Positions 20,536-28,430 of a stretch of 43,351 nt of DNA are shown in pieces. This DNA comes from Micromonospora maritima (GTDB lineage Bacteria; Actinomycetota; Actinomycetes; Mycobacteriales; Micromonosporaceae). Numbering within the stretch: the stretch's first letter is position 1; each line of letters opens with the position of its first letter. Where the stretch lies: assembly GCF_902825405.1 (NCBI RefSeq), contig NZ_CADEAU010000007.1, positions 1 to 43,351 of the forward strand, read 5' to 3'. Below the pieces are notes generated by a model. That model saw nothing but the letters and a program-made list of their open reading frames with translations. It made no database searches and was not told where the DNA came from. The position numbers and the translations under genes are program-made.

Positions 20536-21315
20536 ATGCTCATCGCCCAGCTCAGCGACCCGCACGTGACCACCGGCCCGCTCGCCGCCGAGCCGGCCTC
20601 CGGGCTGCACCGGGCGCTCGGGTCGGTGCTCGCCCTGCGCCCCCGGCCGGACTGTGTGGTGATCACCGGCGACCTGACCGACAACGGCCGGCCGGACGAA
20701 TACCTCGCCCTCCGCGAGATCGTCGGGCGCTTCCCGTTGCCCGTGCACCTGGCCACCGGCAACCACGACGACCGCGAGTCGTTGCTCGACACGTTCGGCG
20801 GCACCCCCTACCTGGCCGGCGGGTTCTCCGCGCACTACCACGTCGACCACCCGGACGCGACGCTCGTGGTGCTCGACTCGCTCACCGCGGGCAGTTCCGG
20901 CGGGCGGCTCGGCGACGAGCAGCTCGACTGGCTCGACGGGGTGCTCGCCGGCCGCCCGGAGGCGCCCGCCGTCGTGTGCCTGCACCATCCGCCGATCGCG
21001 GTGGGCGTCCCGGCCGCCGACGCGATCCGGCTCGCCGACGGGGACGCGCTCGCCGCCGTGGTCGCGCGGCACCCCCACGTCGTACGCGTCGCCGCGGGCC
21101 ACCTGCACCGCCCGGTGACCAGCGCGTTCGCCGGTACGGTGCTGACCACCGCGCCGAGCACCTGGGTGCAGGCGAGCCTGACCATGACCGACGAGGAGGA
21201 GATCGGCCTGGTCGCCGAGCCGACCGCGTTCCTGCTGCACCGGGTGGCCGACGGCGGCTGCGTCACGCACACCGTCCAGGTGAGCCACGCCGCGGGGCGG
21301 ACCTGCTGGTACTGA
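20536..21315 (+). CDS. CpdA-like metallophosphoesterase
   Basis: This 259-residue cytoplasmic calcineurin-like phosphoesterase has every metal-ligand block of the class III cyclic-nucleotide phosphodiesterase group: QLSDPHV (D8, H10), VVITGDLTDNG, HLATGNHDD, VCLHHPPI and VAAGHLHR. LGDEQLDWLDGVLAG is also typical of CpdA/Rv0805-like proteins. The likely reaction is hydrolysis of cyclic nucleotides such as cAMP, but broad phosphodiesterase activity is common and the true substrate is unproven. ATG 20536 has GAGGAGG 5 nt upstream. A cyclase lies 20 kb downstream. It is followed after 5 nt by a cyclotransferase-like gene. Confidence 0.9.
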   Translation: MLIAQLSDPHVTTGPLAAEPASGLHRALGSVLALRPRPDCVVITGDLTDNGRPDEYLALREIVGRFPLPVHLATGNHDDRESLLDTFGGTPYLAGGFSAHYHVDHPDATLVVLDSLTAGSSGGRLGDEQLDWLDGVLAGRPEAPAVVCLHHPPIAVGVPAADAIRLADGDALAAVVARHPHVVRVAAGHLHRPVTSAFAGTVLTTAPSTWVQASLTMTDEEEIGLVAEPTAFLLHRVADGGCVTHTVQVSHAAGRTCWY

Positions 21316-21320
21316 CGCAG

Positions 21321-21941
21321 GTGCCGCTGCTCTGGTACGTCGCGTACGGCTCCAACCTGCACGCCGCGCGGCTCGACTGGTACCTGCGGGGCGGGCGCCC
21401 GCCGGGCGGGCTGCGCACGTACCCGGGCTGCCGGGACTGCCGACCACCGGAGCGGACGGTCGCGGCGCTGATCCCCGGCGGCGTCTACTTCGCCGGCGAG
21501 TCCCGGGCCTGGACCGGCGGCATGGCGTTCTACGACCCGGGGCTGCCGGGTCGGGCGGCGGCGCGGGCCTATCTGGTGACCGTCGAGCAGTTCGCCGACA
21601 TCGCGGCGCAGGAGATGTACCGGCCGCCGGGCGCCGACCTGGCCGGCATCCGGGCGGCGGTCGCGACCGGACGGGCCACGCTCGGGCCGGGCCGCTACGA
21701 GACGCTGCTGCGGGTCGGCGAGCGCGACGGCCTGCCGATGCTCACGTTCACCGCGCCGCACCGGGCGGTGGACGTGCCGTGGAGCCGGCCGGCGCCGGTC
21801 TATCTCGGCATGCTGGCGCGCGGGCTGCGGGAGGCGCACGGCTGGGACGCCGCGCGGACCGTCGACTACCTGGCCGGTCGGCCAGGGGTCGCCGGGCGGT
21901 GGACCCGACCGGCGCTGCGCGGGCTCGTCGGCACCGGCTGA
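21321..21941 (+). CDS. Gamma-glutamylcyclotransferase-like protein
   Basis: This 206-residue protein begins (M)PLLWYVAYGSNLHAARL; Y-x-x-YGSNL is the substrate-binding loop of gamma-glutamylcyclotransferase/AIG2-like proteins, which release 5-oxoproline from gamma-glutamyl compounds. The rest (GGVYFAGESRAWTGGMAFYDPG, RAYLVTVEQFADIAAQEM, VYLGMLARGLREAHG) fits larger bacterial members sometimes mislabelled as histone deacetylase. The usual catalytic Glu cannot be assigned with certainty. GTG 21321 is the only start that keeps YGSNL near the N-terminus; no good ribosome site is seen, and the gene follows the previous stop by 5 nt, suggesting coupling. Confidence 0.78.
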   Translation: MPLLWYVAYGSNLHAARLDWYLRGGRPPGGLRTYPGCRDCRPPERTVAALIPGGVYFAGESRAWTGGMAFYDPGLPGRAAARAYLVTVEQFADIAAQEMYRPPGADLAGIRAAVATGRATLGPGRYETLLRVGERDGLPMLTFTAPHRAVDVPWSRPAPVYLGMLARGLREAHGWDAARTVDYLAGRPGVAGRWTRPALRGLVGTG

Positions 21942-22024
21942 AACGCGGCGGCGATTTGTCCCGGTGCAACCGGCGACGCCGGCCAGCCCGTCATCCAGCC
22001 GTAGGGTCCCCGGGAAGGAGCGGC

Positions 22025-22537
22025 ATGCGGGCCGAGGACGAAACCGAGTACGTGGCGTACGTGCGGGCGCGGCTGCCCGTGCTGCACCGCACCGCGTACC
22101 TGATCTGTGGTGACGCCCACCTGGCGGACGACATCGTGCAGACCACGCTGACCAAGCTCTACCGGCACTGGCGGCGCGCGGCCGCGGCGGAGGACACCGA
22201 CGCGTACGTCCGGCGGATGCTGCTGCGCACCTACCTGGACGACCGCCGGCGCGGCTGGTTCCGGATCCGGCTGCTGCCACAGGCGCCGGACCGGACGGCC
22301 GCCCGGAGCCCCGACGTCGAGGAGCGGGACACCGTCCGGGACCTGCTCGCCGGCCTGCCGCCGGCCCAGCGGACCGTGCTGACCCTGCGGTTCCTCTGCG
22401 ACCTCCCGGTCGCCGAGGTGGCCGACCTGCTCAACTGCTCGACCGGCAACGTGAAGAGCCACACCTCGCGCGGGCTGGCGAAGCTGCGCCACCGGCTCGA
22501 CCTGGAGACCTGCACCGACAACCGAGCGGGAGGATGA
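22025..22537 (+). CDS. ECF sigma factor, SigE-like family (first pair)
   Basis: This 170-residue RNA polymerase sigma factor has region 2 at about 10-75 (LPVLHRTAYLICGDAHLADDIVQTTLTKLYRHW, with the usual D-x-V-Q-x-T), a linker, and region 4 at about 105-158 (LPPAQRTVLTLRFLCDLPVAEVADLLNCSTGNVKSHTSRGLAKLR) with the helix-turn-helix. ATG 22025 has GGAAGGAG 5 nt upstream and TAGGGT (22002-22007) as a possible -10. The next gene starts 1 nt after the stop and encodes a membrane-anchored protein in the place of an anti-sigma factor. A second pair of the same design lies at 27918-29677. Confidence 0.93.
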   Translation: MRAEDETEYVAYVRARLPVLHRTAYLICGDAHLADDIVQTTLTKLYRHWRRAAAAEDTDAYVRRMLLRTYLDDRRRGWFRIRLLPQAPDRTAARSPDVEERDTVRDLLAGLPPAQRTVLTLRFLCDLPVAEVADLLNCSTGNVKSHTSRGLAKLRHRLDLETCTDNRAGG

Positions 22538-22538
22538 C

Positions 22539-23861
22539 ATGGCCTGGGACGAGGAGCGGGCGGCCACTGTCGTCCGCCGCACGCTGCCCCGGACGGACGT
22601 CCCGCCCAGCCGCGTCGACCTGGACGCGGTGCTGGTCGCCGGCCGTCGGGCCGAGCGGCGGCGTCGCCGGCTGACCGTGACGCTCGCGGCGGCGACGGTG
22701 CTCGCGGTCGGGCTCGGGTCAGCGGCGGTGCTGGGCCGGGACGGGCACGGCCGGGGCATGGACCGGGTCACCGACCGGCCGCCCGAGATCCTGCCGACTC
22801 CGACCGTCGTGCCGCTCACCACGCGGCGGACCGGTGCCACCGCGCCCTGCGTCTACCAGGAACTGCCCGCTCCGGCCGGGGTGCGGCTCGGGCGGGTGCA
22901 GGCGGCCGACCCGACCGGCCGGTTCGTCGCCGGCACCGCGGTGGCCGGCGGGACAGCGGGCCGTTCTGCCTCCCGCCTGGTGCTCTGGGATCGTCGGCAG
23001 CCCGTCCTGGCCGACATCCCGAGCGAGGGAGGCGGCTTCGCCGACGTCGTCGCCGTCAACCCCGACGGCGTGGTCGTCGGCACGACATCGAGTCCGGAGG
23101 CCGGTCGGAGCGGGAGGATGCGATCGGTTCCGTGGGTCTACCGCGAGGGACGCGTGCGGGAACTGGCGGTGCCTGCGGGATACGACGAGGCCACCGTCCG
23201 GGCGGTCAACCGGAGAGGTGACGTCCTCGGGCTCGCCCAGATCCTGGCGAGTCGGACGAGTGCGGTGGTGGTCTGGCCCGCCGGCACGGACGGGACTCCG
23301 CGGATGCTCAACGACGGAGTGGCCGGCCGAGTGATCGGTTGGGGGGACGACGGCACCGTCGTGACCGTCGGGCCCGCCGATCCGGCCGGTCAGACGGCGT
23401 CCCGCGAACTTCTTCTCCTGCGGGCCGACGGCACCCGCGTCGTGTTGCCGCTGCCATCGGGCTGGGCTCCCGGGACCTCGTGGGGAGACCGTATGTCGAT
23501 GCGGGGCGACTGGCTGGGCGGCATCATTCCCGGTGCCACCGAGAAGTCGCCGCCGGCGGTGTTGAACCTGCGCACCGGTCAGCTCGTCGTCTACCGTGGC
23601 CTCGACACCCGGAACCACTTCACCGTCGTGGTCGGCCCCGACGGGCGGCTGCTGGTCGGCGAGCCGGGCACGGGCTGGAAGCTGGTCGAGCGCGACGGCA
23701 CGGTCCGGGCGGTGCCGCTGCCTCCGGGCGCGAACCCCGAGTACGGCCCGCAGCCGGTCATGGTCGACGACACGGGTGCGATCCACGGAACGGCCAGCTT
23801 CGACGACCCGGATCCGGCGAGCCGCCGCGGGGAGCAGCCGATGACGTGGCGGTGCGGGTGA
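22539..23861 (+). CDS. Membrane-anchored sigma-factor partner, possible anti-sigma (first pair)
   Basis: This 440-residue protein has a short basic cytoplasmic head (about 1-46, with RAERRRRR just before the membrane), one transmembrane helix (about 47-67, LTVTLAAATVLAVGLGSAAVLG) and a large outside domain. That domain holds repeated blade-like stretches with Asn/Asp-Gly turns (AADPTGRFVAGTAV, AVNPDGVVVGTT, AVNRRGDVLGLA, GWGDDGTVVTVG), suggesting a beta-propeller. It starts 1 nt after the sigma gene and so is cotranscribed. Location and topology suggest an anti-sigma factor or surface sensor, but the head lacks a recognisable zinc-type anti-sigma motif, so this is inference. Confidence 0.75.
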   Translation: MAWDEERAATVVRRTLPRTDVPPSRVDLDAVLVAGRRAERRRRRLTVTLAAATVLAVGLGSAAVLGRDGHGRGMDRVTDRPPEILPTPTVVPLTTRRTGATAPCVYQELPAPAGVRLGRVQAADPTGRFVAGTAVAGGTAGRSASRLVLWDRRQPVLADIPSEGGGFADVVAVNPDGVVVGTTSSPEAGRSGRMRSVPWVYREGRVRELAVPAGYDEATVRAVNRRGDVLGLAQILASRTSAVVVWPAGTDGTPRMLNDGVAGRVIGWGDDGTVVTVGPADPAGQTASRELLLLRADGTRVVLPLPSGWAPGTSWGDRMSMRGDWLGGIIPGATEKSPPAVLNLRTGQLVVYRGLDTRNHFTVVVGPDGRLLVGEPGTGWKLVERDGTVRAVPLPPGANPEYGPQPVMVDDTGAIHGTASFDDPDPASRRGEQPMTWRCG

Positions 23862-24342
23862 CCGTCCGGGCGGAACGTCCCTCCGACGGTGAGTCGAGTT
23901 CGGACAGTTGGCTACGGATGCCGGACCGTCGGGCGTGAACGACCGTTCGGTCGGCGACGGATGGTCCGCCGGGAGTTTTTCCGGTAAGGAAGGTTGCCAG
24001 CGCAACGGTTTCCGCGTGACATGAGCGACGGCGCCGGCTCCCTGGTCCCTGGGGGTCGGCGCCCTGCGTGCCACCGCGGAACGACAGCGTGTCCCGTGCG
24101 GGAATTCACCTGACCGTCATGTCGGACTCGTCGGGCAGACCGGTACGGGTCGCCCGGCGGGTCGAGGATTCCCGATACCGCCCCGGTCGACCTGCGGGCC
24201 GGTGGATGAGAAGCTACCCCCGGCGGGGCGGCGTTCCCCCGAGGGCCGCCTTCCGCGATCGACCCCCTGTCACGGCACGGATCAGGGTCGCCGGGCGAAC
24301 CATCGTCCGGACACCACGCGCCGGTATCTCACGAGGAGTTCC
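23862..24342. other. 481-nt gene-free region before the 5'-nucleotidase
   Basis: No convincing gene is seen. There is a small hairpin (CGACCG TT CGGTCG, 23940-23953) and a less GC-rich patch near 23970-24010 (GGGAGTTTTTCCGGTAAGGAAGG). A frame from 24068 to 24400 on the plus strand overlaps the nucleotidase start in another frame and lacks a ribosome site and family features. The region probably holds the terminator of the sigma operon and the nucleotidase promoter, neither of which I can place exactly. Confidence 0.4.
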
Positions 24343-26085
24343 ATGTCCGTCCCCGGGATGCGCCGCCGGGCCGCCGTCGGCCTGGCCGCACTCGCCGTGA
24401 CCGCATTCTCCGCGGTCGCCGTCACCCCCGACCAGGCCGAGGCCCACTCGAAGCCGGTCGACGTCCAGCTGCTCGCGATCAACGACTTCCACGGCAACCT
24501 GGAGCCGCCGAGCGGGTCCAGCGGCCTCATCGACGGCAAGCCCGCCGGTGGCGCGGAATACCTGGCCAGCCACCTGAAGGCCATGCGGGCGGCCGCCCAG
24601 CAGCAGGGCAAGGGCACGGTCACGGTCGCCGCCGGCGACCTGATCGGCGCCTCGCCGCTGCTCTCCGCCGCGTTCCACGACGAGCCCACCATCGAGGAGA
24701 TGAACCTCGCCGGGCTCGAGTTCGCCAGCGTCGGTAACCACGAGTTCGACGAGGGCGCCGCCGAGCTGCTGCGGATGCAGCGTGGTGGCTGCCACCCGGT
24801 GGACGGCTGTGCCGACGGCACCCCGTTCGAGGGCGCCGAGTTCAAGTACCTCTCGGCGAACGCCTTCAAGACCAAGACCGGCCTGCCGCTGATGCAGCCG
24901 TTCGGCATCAAGATCGTCAAGGGTGTGCCGATCGGCTTCATCGGGATGACCCTGGAGGGCACCCCGAACATCGTCAGCCAGCAGGGCGTCGCCGGCCTGC
25001 GCTTCACCGACGAGGCCGACACCGCCAACAAGTACGCCAGGATCCTGCGGCTGCTGGGCGTCAAGAGCATCGTCGTGCTGCTGCACGAGGGCGGGGTGCA
25101 GAACGGCGGTGGCATCAACGACTGCACCGGGTTCAGCGGCCCGATCGTCGACATCGCCAACCGGATGGACCCGTCCATCGACGTGATCGTCAGCGGGCAC
25201 ACGCACGCCGCGTACAACTGCAACATCAACGGCAAGCTGGTCACCAGCGCCAGCTCGTTCGGCCGCCTGGTCACCGACATCAACCTGAAGATCGACCCGC
25301 GTACCCGGGACGTCGTCAGCGCGTCGGCCAACAACGTCGTGGTCACCCGGGACGTCGCCAAGGACCCGGCCTCGACCGAGCTGATCAACAGGTACAAGAC
25401 CGCCCTCGGCCCGGTGGCCGACCGGGTGGTCGGCGAGACCACCACGGCGATCACCAAGACCCAGGAGAACCTGTACCAGACCGGGGTCGACGCGAACGGC
25501 AAGCCGACGTACCAGACCGGTGAGTCGCCGCTGGGCAACCTGATCGCGGACGCCCAGCTCGCCGCCACCGACACCGAGCAGAACGCGGTCGCCGCGTTCA
25601 TGAACCCCGGTGGTGTCCGCGCCGACCTCGACGCCGGCCCGGTCACCTACGCCGAGGCGTTCACCGTCCAGCCGTTCGCCAACAACCTGGTGACGCTGGA
25701 CCTGACCGGCGCCCAGCTCTACTGCATGCTGGAGCAGCAGTTCACCGTGGCCCGGGTGCTCTACGCGTCCTCGACCGTGAACTACGTCGTCGACGTCAAC
25801 GGCACCACCGCCCCGGCCGGCACCCCGTGCGCCGGCACCCGGGTGGTCCGGGGCAGCCTCACCATCAACGGCACCCCGGTGACCGACACCGCGACCTACC
25901 GCGTCACGGTGAACAACTTCCTCGCCGGTGGCGGCGACGGCTTCAGCGTCCTGACCGGTGGCACCAACGCGGTGACCGGCCAGATCGACCTGGACGCCTT
26001 CACCGCGTACCTGACCGAGAAGTCGCCGGTGTCCGCGCCGGCGCTGGACCGGATCCGGACCACCGCGGAGGTTCCCGCCGCCTGA
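24343..26085 (+). CDS. Secreted 5'-nucleotidase / 2',3'-cyclic phosphodiesterase family
   Basis: This 580-residue exported phosphatase has a signal peptide (MRRRAAVGLAALAVTAFSAVAV, likely cut near QAEAHS at about 34). The N-terminal metallophosphatase domain (about 40-330) shows NDFHGN, VAAGDLIGASPLLS, GNHEFDEG, VLLHEGG and SGHTHAAYNC. The C-terminal 5_nucleotid_C domain (about 360-545) has ESPLGNLIADAQLAAT, AFMNPGGVRADL and VTVNNFLAGGGDGFSVL, where the Asn/Phe residues hold the base. The likely role is outside-cell hydrolysis of nucleotides to nucleosides for phosphate and purine recovery. ATG 24343 has GAGGAG 5 nt upstream and gives the signal peptide its normal position. A 16-bp hairpin terminator follows. 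Confidence 0.95.
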   Translation: MSVPGMRRRAAVGLAALAVTAFSAVAVTPDQAEAHSKPVDVQLLAINDFHGNLEPPSGSSGLIDGKPAGGAEYLASHLKAMRAAAQQQGKGTVTVAAGDLIGASPLLSAAFHDEPTIEEMNLAGLEFASVGNHEFDEGAAELLRMQRGGCHPVDGCADGTPFEGAEFKYLSANAFKTKTGLPLMQPFGIKIVKGVPIGFIGMTLEGTPNIVSQQGVAGLRFTDEADTANKYARILRLLGVKSIVVLLHEGGVQNGGGINDCTGFSGPIVDIANRMDPSIDVIVSGHTHAAYNCNINGKLVTSASSFGRLVTDINLKIDPRTRDVVSASANNVVVTRDVAKDPASTELINRYKTALGPVADRVVGETTTAITKTQENLYQTGVDANGKPTYQTGESPLGNLIADAQLAATDTEQNAVAAFMNPGGVRADLDAGPVTYAEAFTVQPFANNLVTLDLTGAQLYCMLEQQFTVARVLYASSTVNYVVDVNGTTAPAGTPCAGTRVVRGSLTINGTPVTDTATYRVTVNNFLAGGGDGFSVLTGGTNAVTGQIDLDAFTAYLTEKSPVSAPALDRIRTTAEVPAA

Positions 26086-26100
26086 CGGCGCCGCACCACC

Positions 26101-26135
26101 GAACGGGCCCCGGAGCGACGCTCCGGGGCCCGTTC
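26101..26135 (+). terminator. Perfect 16-bp hairpin after the 5'-nucleotidase
   Basis: GAACGGGCCCCGGAGC (26101-26116), a 3-nt loop GAC, and the exact complement (26120-26135) begin 15 nt after the stop. The stem is very stable; no T-run follows. Confidence 0.85.
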
Positions 26136-26155
26136 CGGTCTGCCATGCTGGCGCG

Positions 26156-26629
26156 ATGAGTACGAGCTGGCGTCATCTGCCCGCCCCGGCCCGCGAGATC
26201 GCCGTGGCCGCCACGGACGCGGTCGACGCCGCCCGGGATCGGGACGCGGCCGCGTACCGTCCGGCCGTCGAACGGCTCGCCGCGGCCGACCGGGCCGGGC
26301 TGGTGCTCGGCGGCGCGGTGCGCCTGCTGCTGGAGGAGGGGCACCCGGACGGGCTGGACGGCGACGACGTACGCCAGATCCTGGAGCGCTGCGCCCGGTC
26401 GGCCGCCACGTGGTGGCCCGAGGTCGACCCGCACGTCCTGCTGGTGCTGCTGGCCGGCGCGCTCGGCGTCTACGACCCCGGCGACGACGAGAACCCGCCC
26501 GACCCGGCGGCGGTCGCCCGGCACGCCCCGCTGCTCGTGGCCGACCTGCTGGCGGTCACCGGGCGCCCGTTCGCCGACTACTTGAGCGCGGCGTTCGCCG
26601 AGGTGGCCCGCACCGAGTTGCACGACTGA
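26156..26629 (+). CDS. Unknown small soluble protein
   Basis: I do not recognise a function for this 157-residue, mostly helical, acidic protein. Features are REIAVAATDAVDAARDRD, LVLGGAVRLLLEEGHPDGLDGDDV, RQILERCARSAATWWPEVDPHVLLVLLAGALGVY and a C-terminal LVADLLAVTGRPFADYLSAAFAEVAR. It has no signal peptide or membrane helix. Codon use matches the neighbours, so it is very likely a real gene. ATG 26156 lies 20 nt after the terminator hairpin. No ribosome site is seen; CATGCT 7 nt upstream may be a leaderless -10. It is convergent with the antiporter gene 13 nt away. Confidence 0.72.
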   Translation: MSTSWRHLPAPAREIAVAATDAVDAARDRDAAAYRPAVERLAAADRAGLVLGGAVRLLLEEGHPDGLDGDDVRQILERCARSAATWWPEVDPHVLLVLLAGALGVYDPGDDENPPDPAAVARHAPLLVADLLAVTGRPFADYLSAAFAEVARTELHD

Positions 26630-26642
26630 CCGGCCGGCCCGG

Positions 26643-27755
26643 TCACGGGCTGGCGGCCAGGAACACGAAGGCGGCGAGCAGCACCAGGTGCACCCCGCCC
26701 TGGAGCACGGTGGCACGGCCGGGCACCACGGTCAGCACGCCGGCCACCGCGGTCAGCGCGAGCAGCGTCATCTGCGTGCCGCCCAGGCCCAGCAGCAGCG
26801 GGCCGTCCAGCCAGATCGACGCGATCGCGATGGCCGGGATGGTCAGGCCGATGCTGGCCATGGCCGAGCCGAGGGCGAGGTTGAGGCTGATCTGCACCCG
26901 GTCCCGCCGGGCCGCCCGGGCGGCGGCAAGCGTCTCCGGCGCCAGCACCAGCAGGGCGATGACCACACCGACGAACGCCTGCGGCAGGTTGGCCGCCTGG
27001 ACGGCGGACTCGATCGCCGGGGAGATGGTCTTCGCGTCGCCGACCACCGCGACCAGCGCCACGACCAGCAGCGCCAGGCTGGCCAGGGCGGTACGCGTGG
27101 ACGGCGGCTCGGCGTGCCCGTCGCCGTCGCGGTCCTCGGCCATGATGCTGCCCTCCTGGGTGACCGGGAGGAAGTAGTCGCGGTGCCGGCCGGTCTGCAC
27201 CATCACGAAGAGCAGGTAGAGGGCCAGCGAGGCGACCGCCGCGAAGGCGAGCTGCGCCGGGGAGAACTCCGGGCCGGGGCGGCTCGTGGTGAACGTCGGC
27301 ACCACCAGGCTGAGCGTGGCGAGGGTGGCCACCGTCGCGAGGGCCCCGCCGGTGCCCTCCGGGTTGAACACCGCCACCTGGCGGCGCAGCGCGCCGAGCA
27401 GCAGGGCCAGGCCGAGGATGCCGTTGCAGGTGATCATCACGGCGGCGAAGACGGTGTCCCGGGCCAGCGCCTGCGTCTTGTCCCCACCGCTGATCATCAG
27501 GGTGACGATCAGACCGACCTCGATCACGGTGACCGCGACCGCCAGCACCAGTGAGCCGTACGGCTCACCGACCTTGTGGGCCACCACCTCCGCGTGGTGC
27601 ACGGCCGCCAGCACGGCGGCGGCGAGCAGAGCGGCCACCACGAAGATGAGCACAGCGGGCAGTTCCCGGCCCCACGTGACCACGAGCAGGAGCACGGCGA
27701 CCAGGGGTACGACAGTGGTCCAATCGGTCAGGCGGGATCGGATCATCGCTGGCAT
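26643..27755 (-). CDS. Calcium (cation)/proton antiporter, ChaA/CAX family
   Basis: This 370-residue inner-membrane exchanger has about 11 hydrophobic segments in two similar halves. The two alpha repeats are visible: GEPYGSLVLAVAVTVIEVGLIVTLM (about 62-86) and VLAPETLAAARAARRDRVQISLNLALGSAMASIGLTIPAIAI (about 263-304), each with the acidic residue that binds the cation (E in VIEVG; E in APETL). A loop near residues 200-225 is acidic (AEDRDGDGHAEPPS) and may sense metal. The likely job is export of Ca2+ (or Na+/K+) in exchange for protons. ATG 27755 is the first start; ATG 27746 is possible. Confidence 0.9.
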   Translation of the reverse strand: MPAMIRSRLTDWTTVVPLVAVLLLVVTWGRELPAVLIFVVAALLAAAVLAAVHHAEVVAHKVGEPYGSLVLAVAVTVIEVGLIVTLMISGGDKTQALARDTVFAAVMITCNGILGLALLLGALRRQVAVFNPEGTGGALATVATLATLSLVVPTFTTSRPGPEFSPAQLAFAAVASLALYLLFVMVQTGRHRDYFLPVTQEGSIMAEDRDGDGHAEPPSTRTALASLALLVVALVAVVGDAKTISPAIESAVQAANLPQAFVGVVIALLVLAPETLAAARAARRDRVQISLNLALGSAMASIGLTIPAIAIASIWLDGPLLLGLGGTQMTLLALTAVAGVLTVVPGRATVLQGGVHLVLLAAFVFLAASP

Positions 27756-27917
27756 CCGTCAACCATGCCAGGTGAATCGATCAACCGCCCGTGGCCGGAC
27801 GCCTTCGCACCGTTTTTGGCCCGGTCCCGCCCGACGTCACGACCGCCGCCCGGGTTGCCCACCCCGACGATGCAACGGTCCACACCGCTCGGACGTCCCG
27901 GTTGCAGGAGGTGGCCG

Positions 27918-28430
27918 ATGGCTGGTGTCGAACCCGCGTTCGAGGAGTTCGTCCGGGCACGCTGGGCGGCGCTCGTCCGCTACGGGTACGTGCTCACCGC
28001 GAACCCGCACGACGCGGCCGACCTGGCACAGGAGGCGCTCGCCCGGCTCGGGGCGGCGTGGCCGCGGGTGCAGCGTCGGGACAACCCCGAGGCGTACGTC
28101 CGGACCACGATGGCGCGGCTGCACATCAGCCGGTGGCGGCGTACCCGTCGGGAGCGGCTGGTGTCGGACGTGCCCGATCGCCCGGTGGACGACCCGGCGA
28201 TCGAGCGGGTCGGCGCGGCGGAAGAGCTGTGGCCGGCCGTGGCGGCGCTGCCGCCGCGGCAACGGGCGGTCCTGGTGCTGCGGTACTACGAGCATCGTTC
28301 GGACGACGAGATCGCGGAGCTGCTGGGCGTCTCCCGCGGCACCGTCCGCAGCCAGGCCGCCCGTGCCCTCGACAAGCTGCGCGCCAACGCGGCCCTGCAC
28401 CAGCAGCCCACGGTGGGGAGGCGAGGATGA
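27918..28430 (+). CDS. ECF sigma factor, SigE-like family (second pair)
   Basis: This 170-residue sigma factor, the same length as the one at 22025, has region 2 at about 8-70 (FEEFVRARWAALVRYGYVLTANPHDAADLAQEALARLGAAW) and region 4 at about 105-160 (LPPRQRAVLVLRYYEHRSDDEIAELLGVSRGTVRSQAARALDKLR). ATG 27918 has AGGAGG 6 nt upstream, which decides the start over the longer open frame from 27576. The stop overlaps the next ATG as ATGA (28427-28430). Its partner is a membrane-anchored protein like that of the first pair. Target promoters are unknown. Confidence 0.93.
   Translation: MAGVEPAFEEFVRARWAALVRYGYVLTANPHDAADLAQEALARLGAAWPRVQRRDNPEAYVRTTMARLHISRWRRTRRERLVSDVPDRPVDDPAIERVGAAEELWPAVAALPPRQRAVLVLRYYEHRSDDEIAELLGVSRGTVRSQAARALDKLRANAALHQQPTVGRRG

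Noticed and set aside
24068..24400. 110-codon plus-strand frame before the 5'-nucleotidase
   Set aside because: It overlaps the nucleotidase start in another frame, lacks a ribosome site and is Arg/Pro-rich as expected for a shadow frame.
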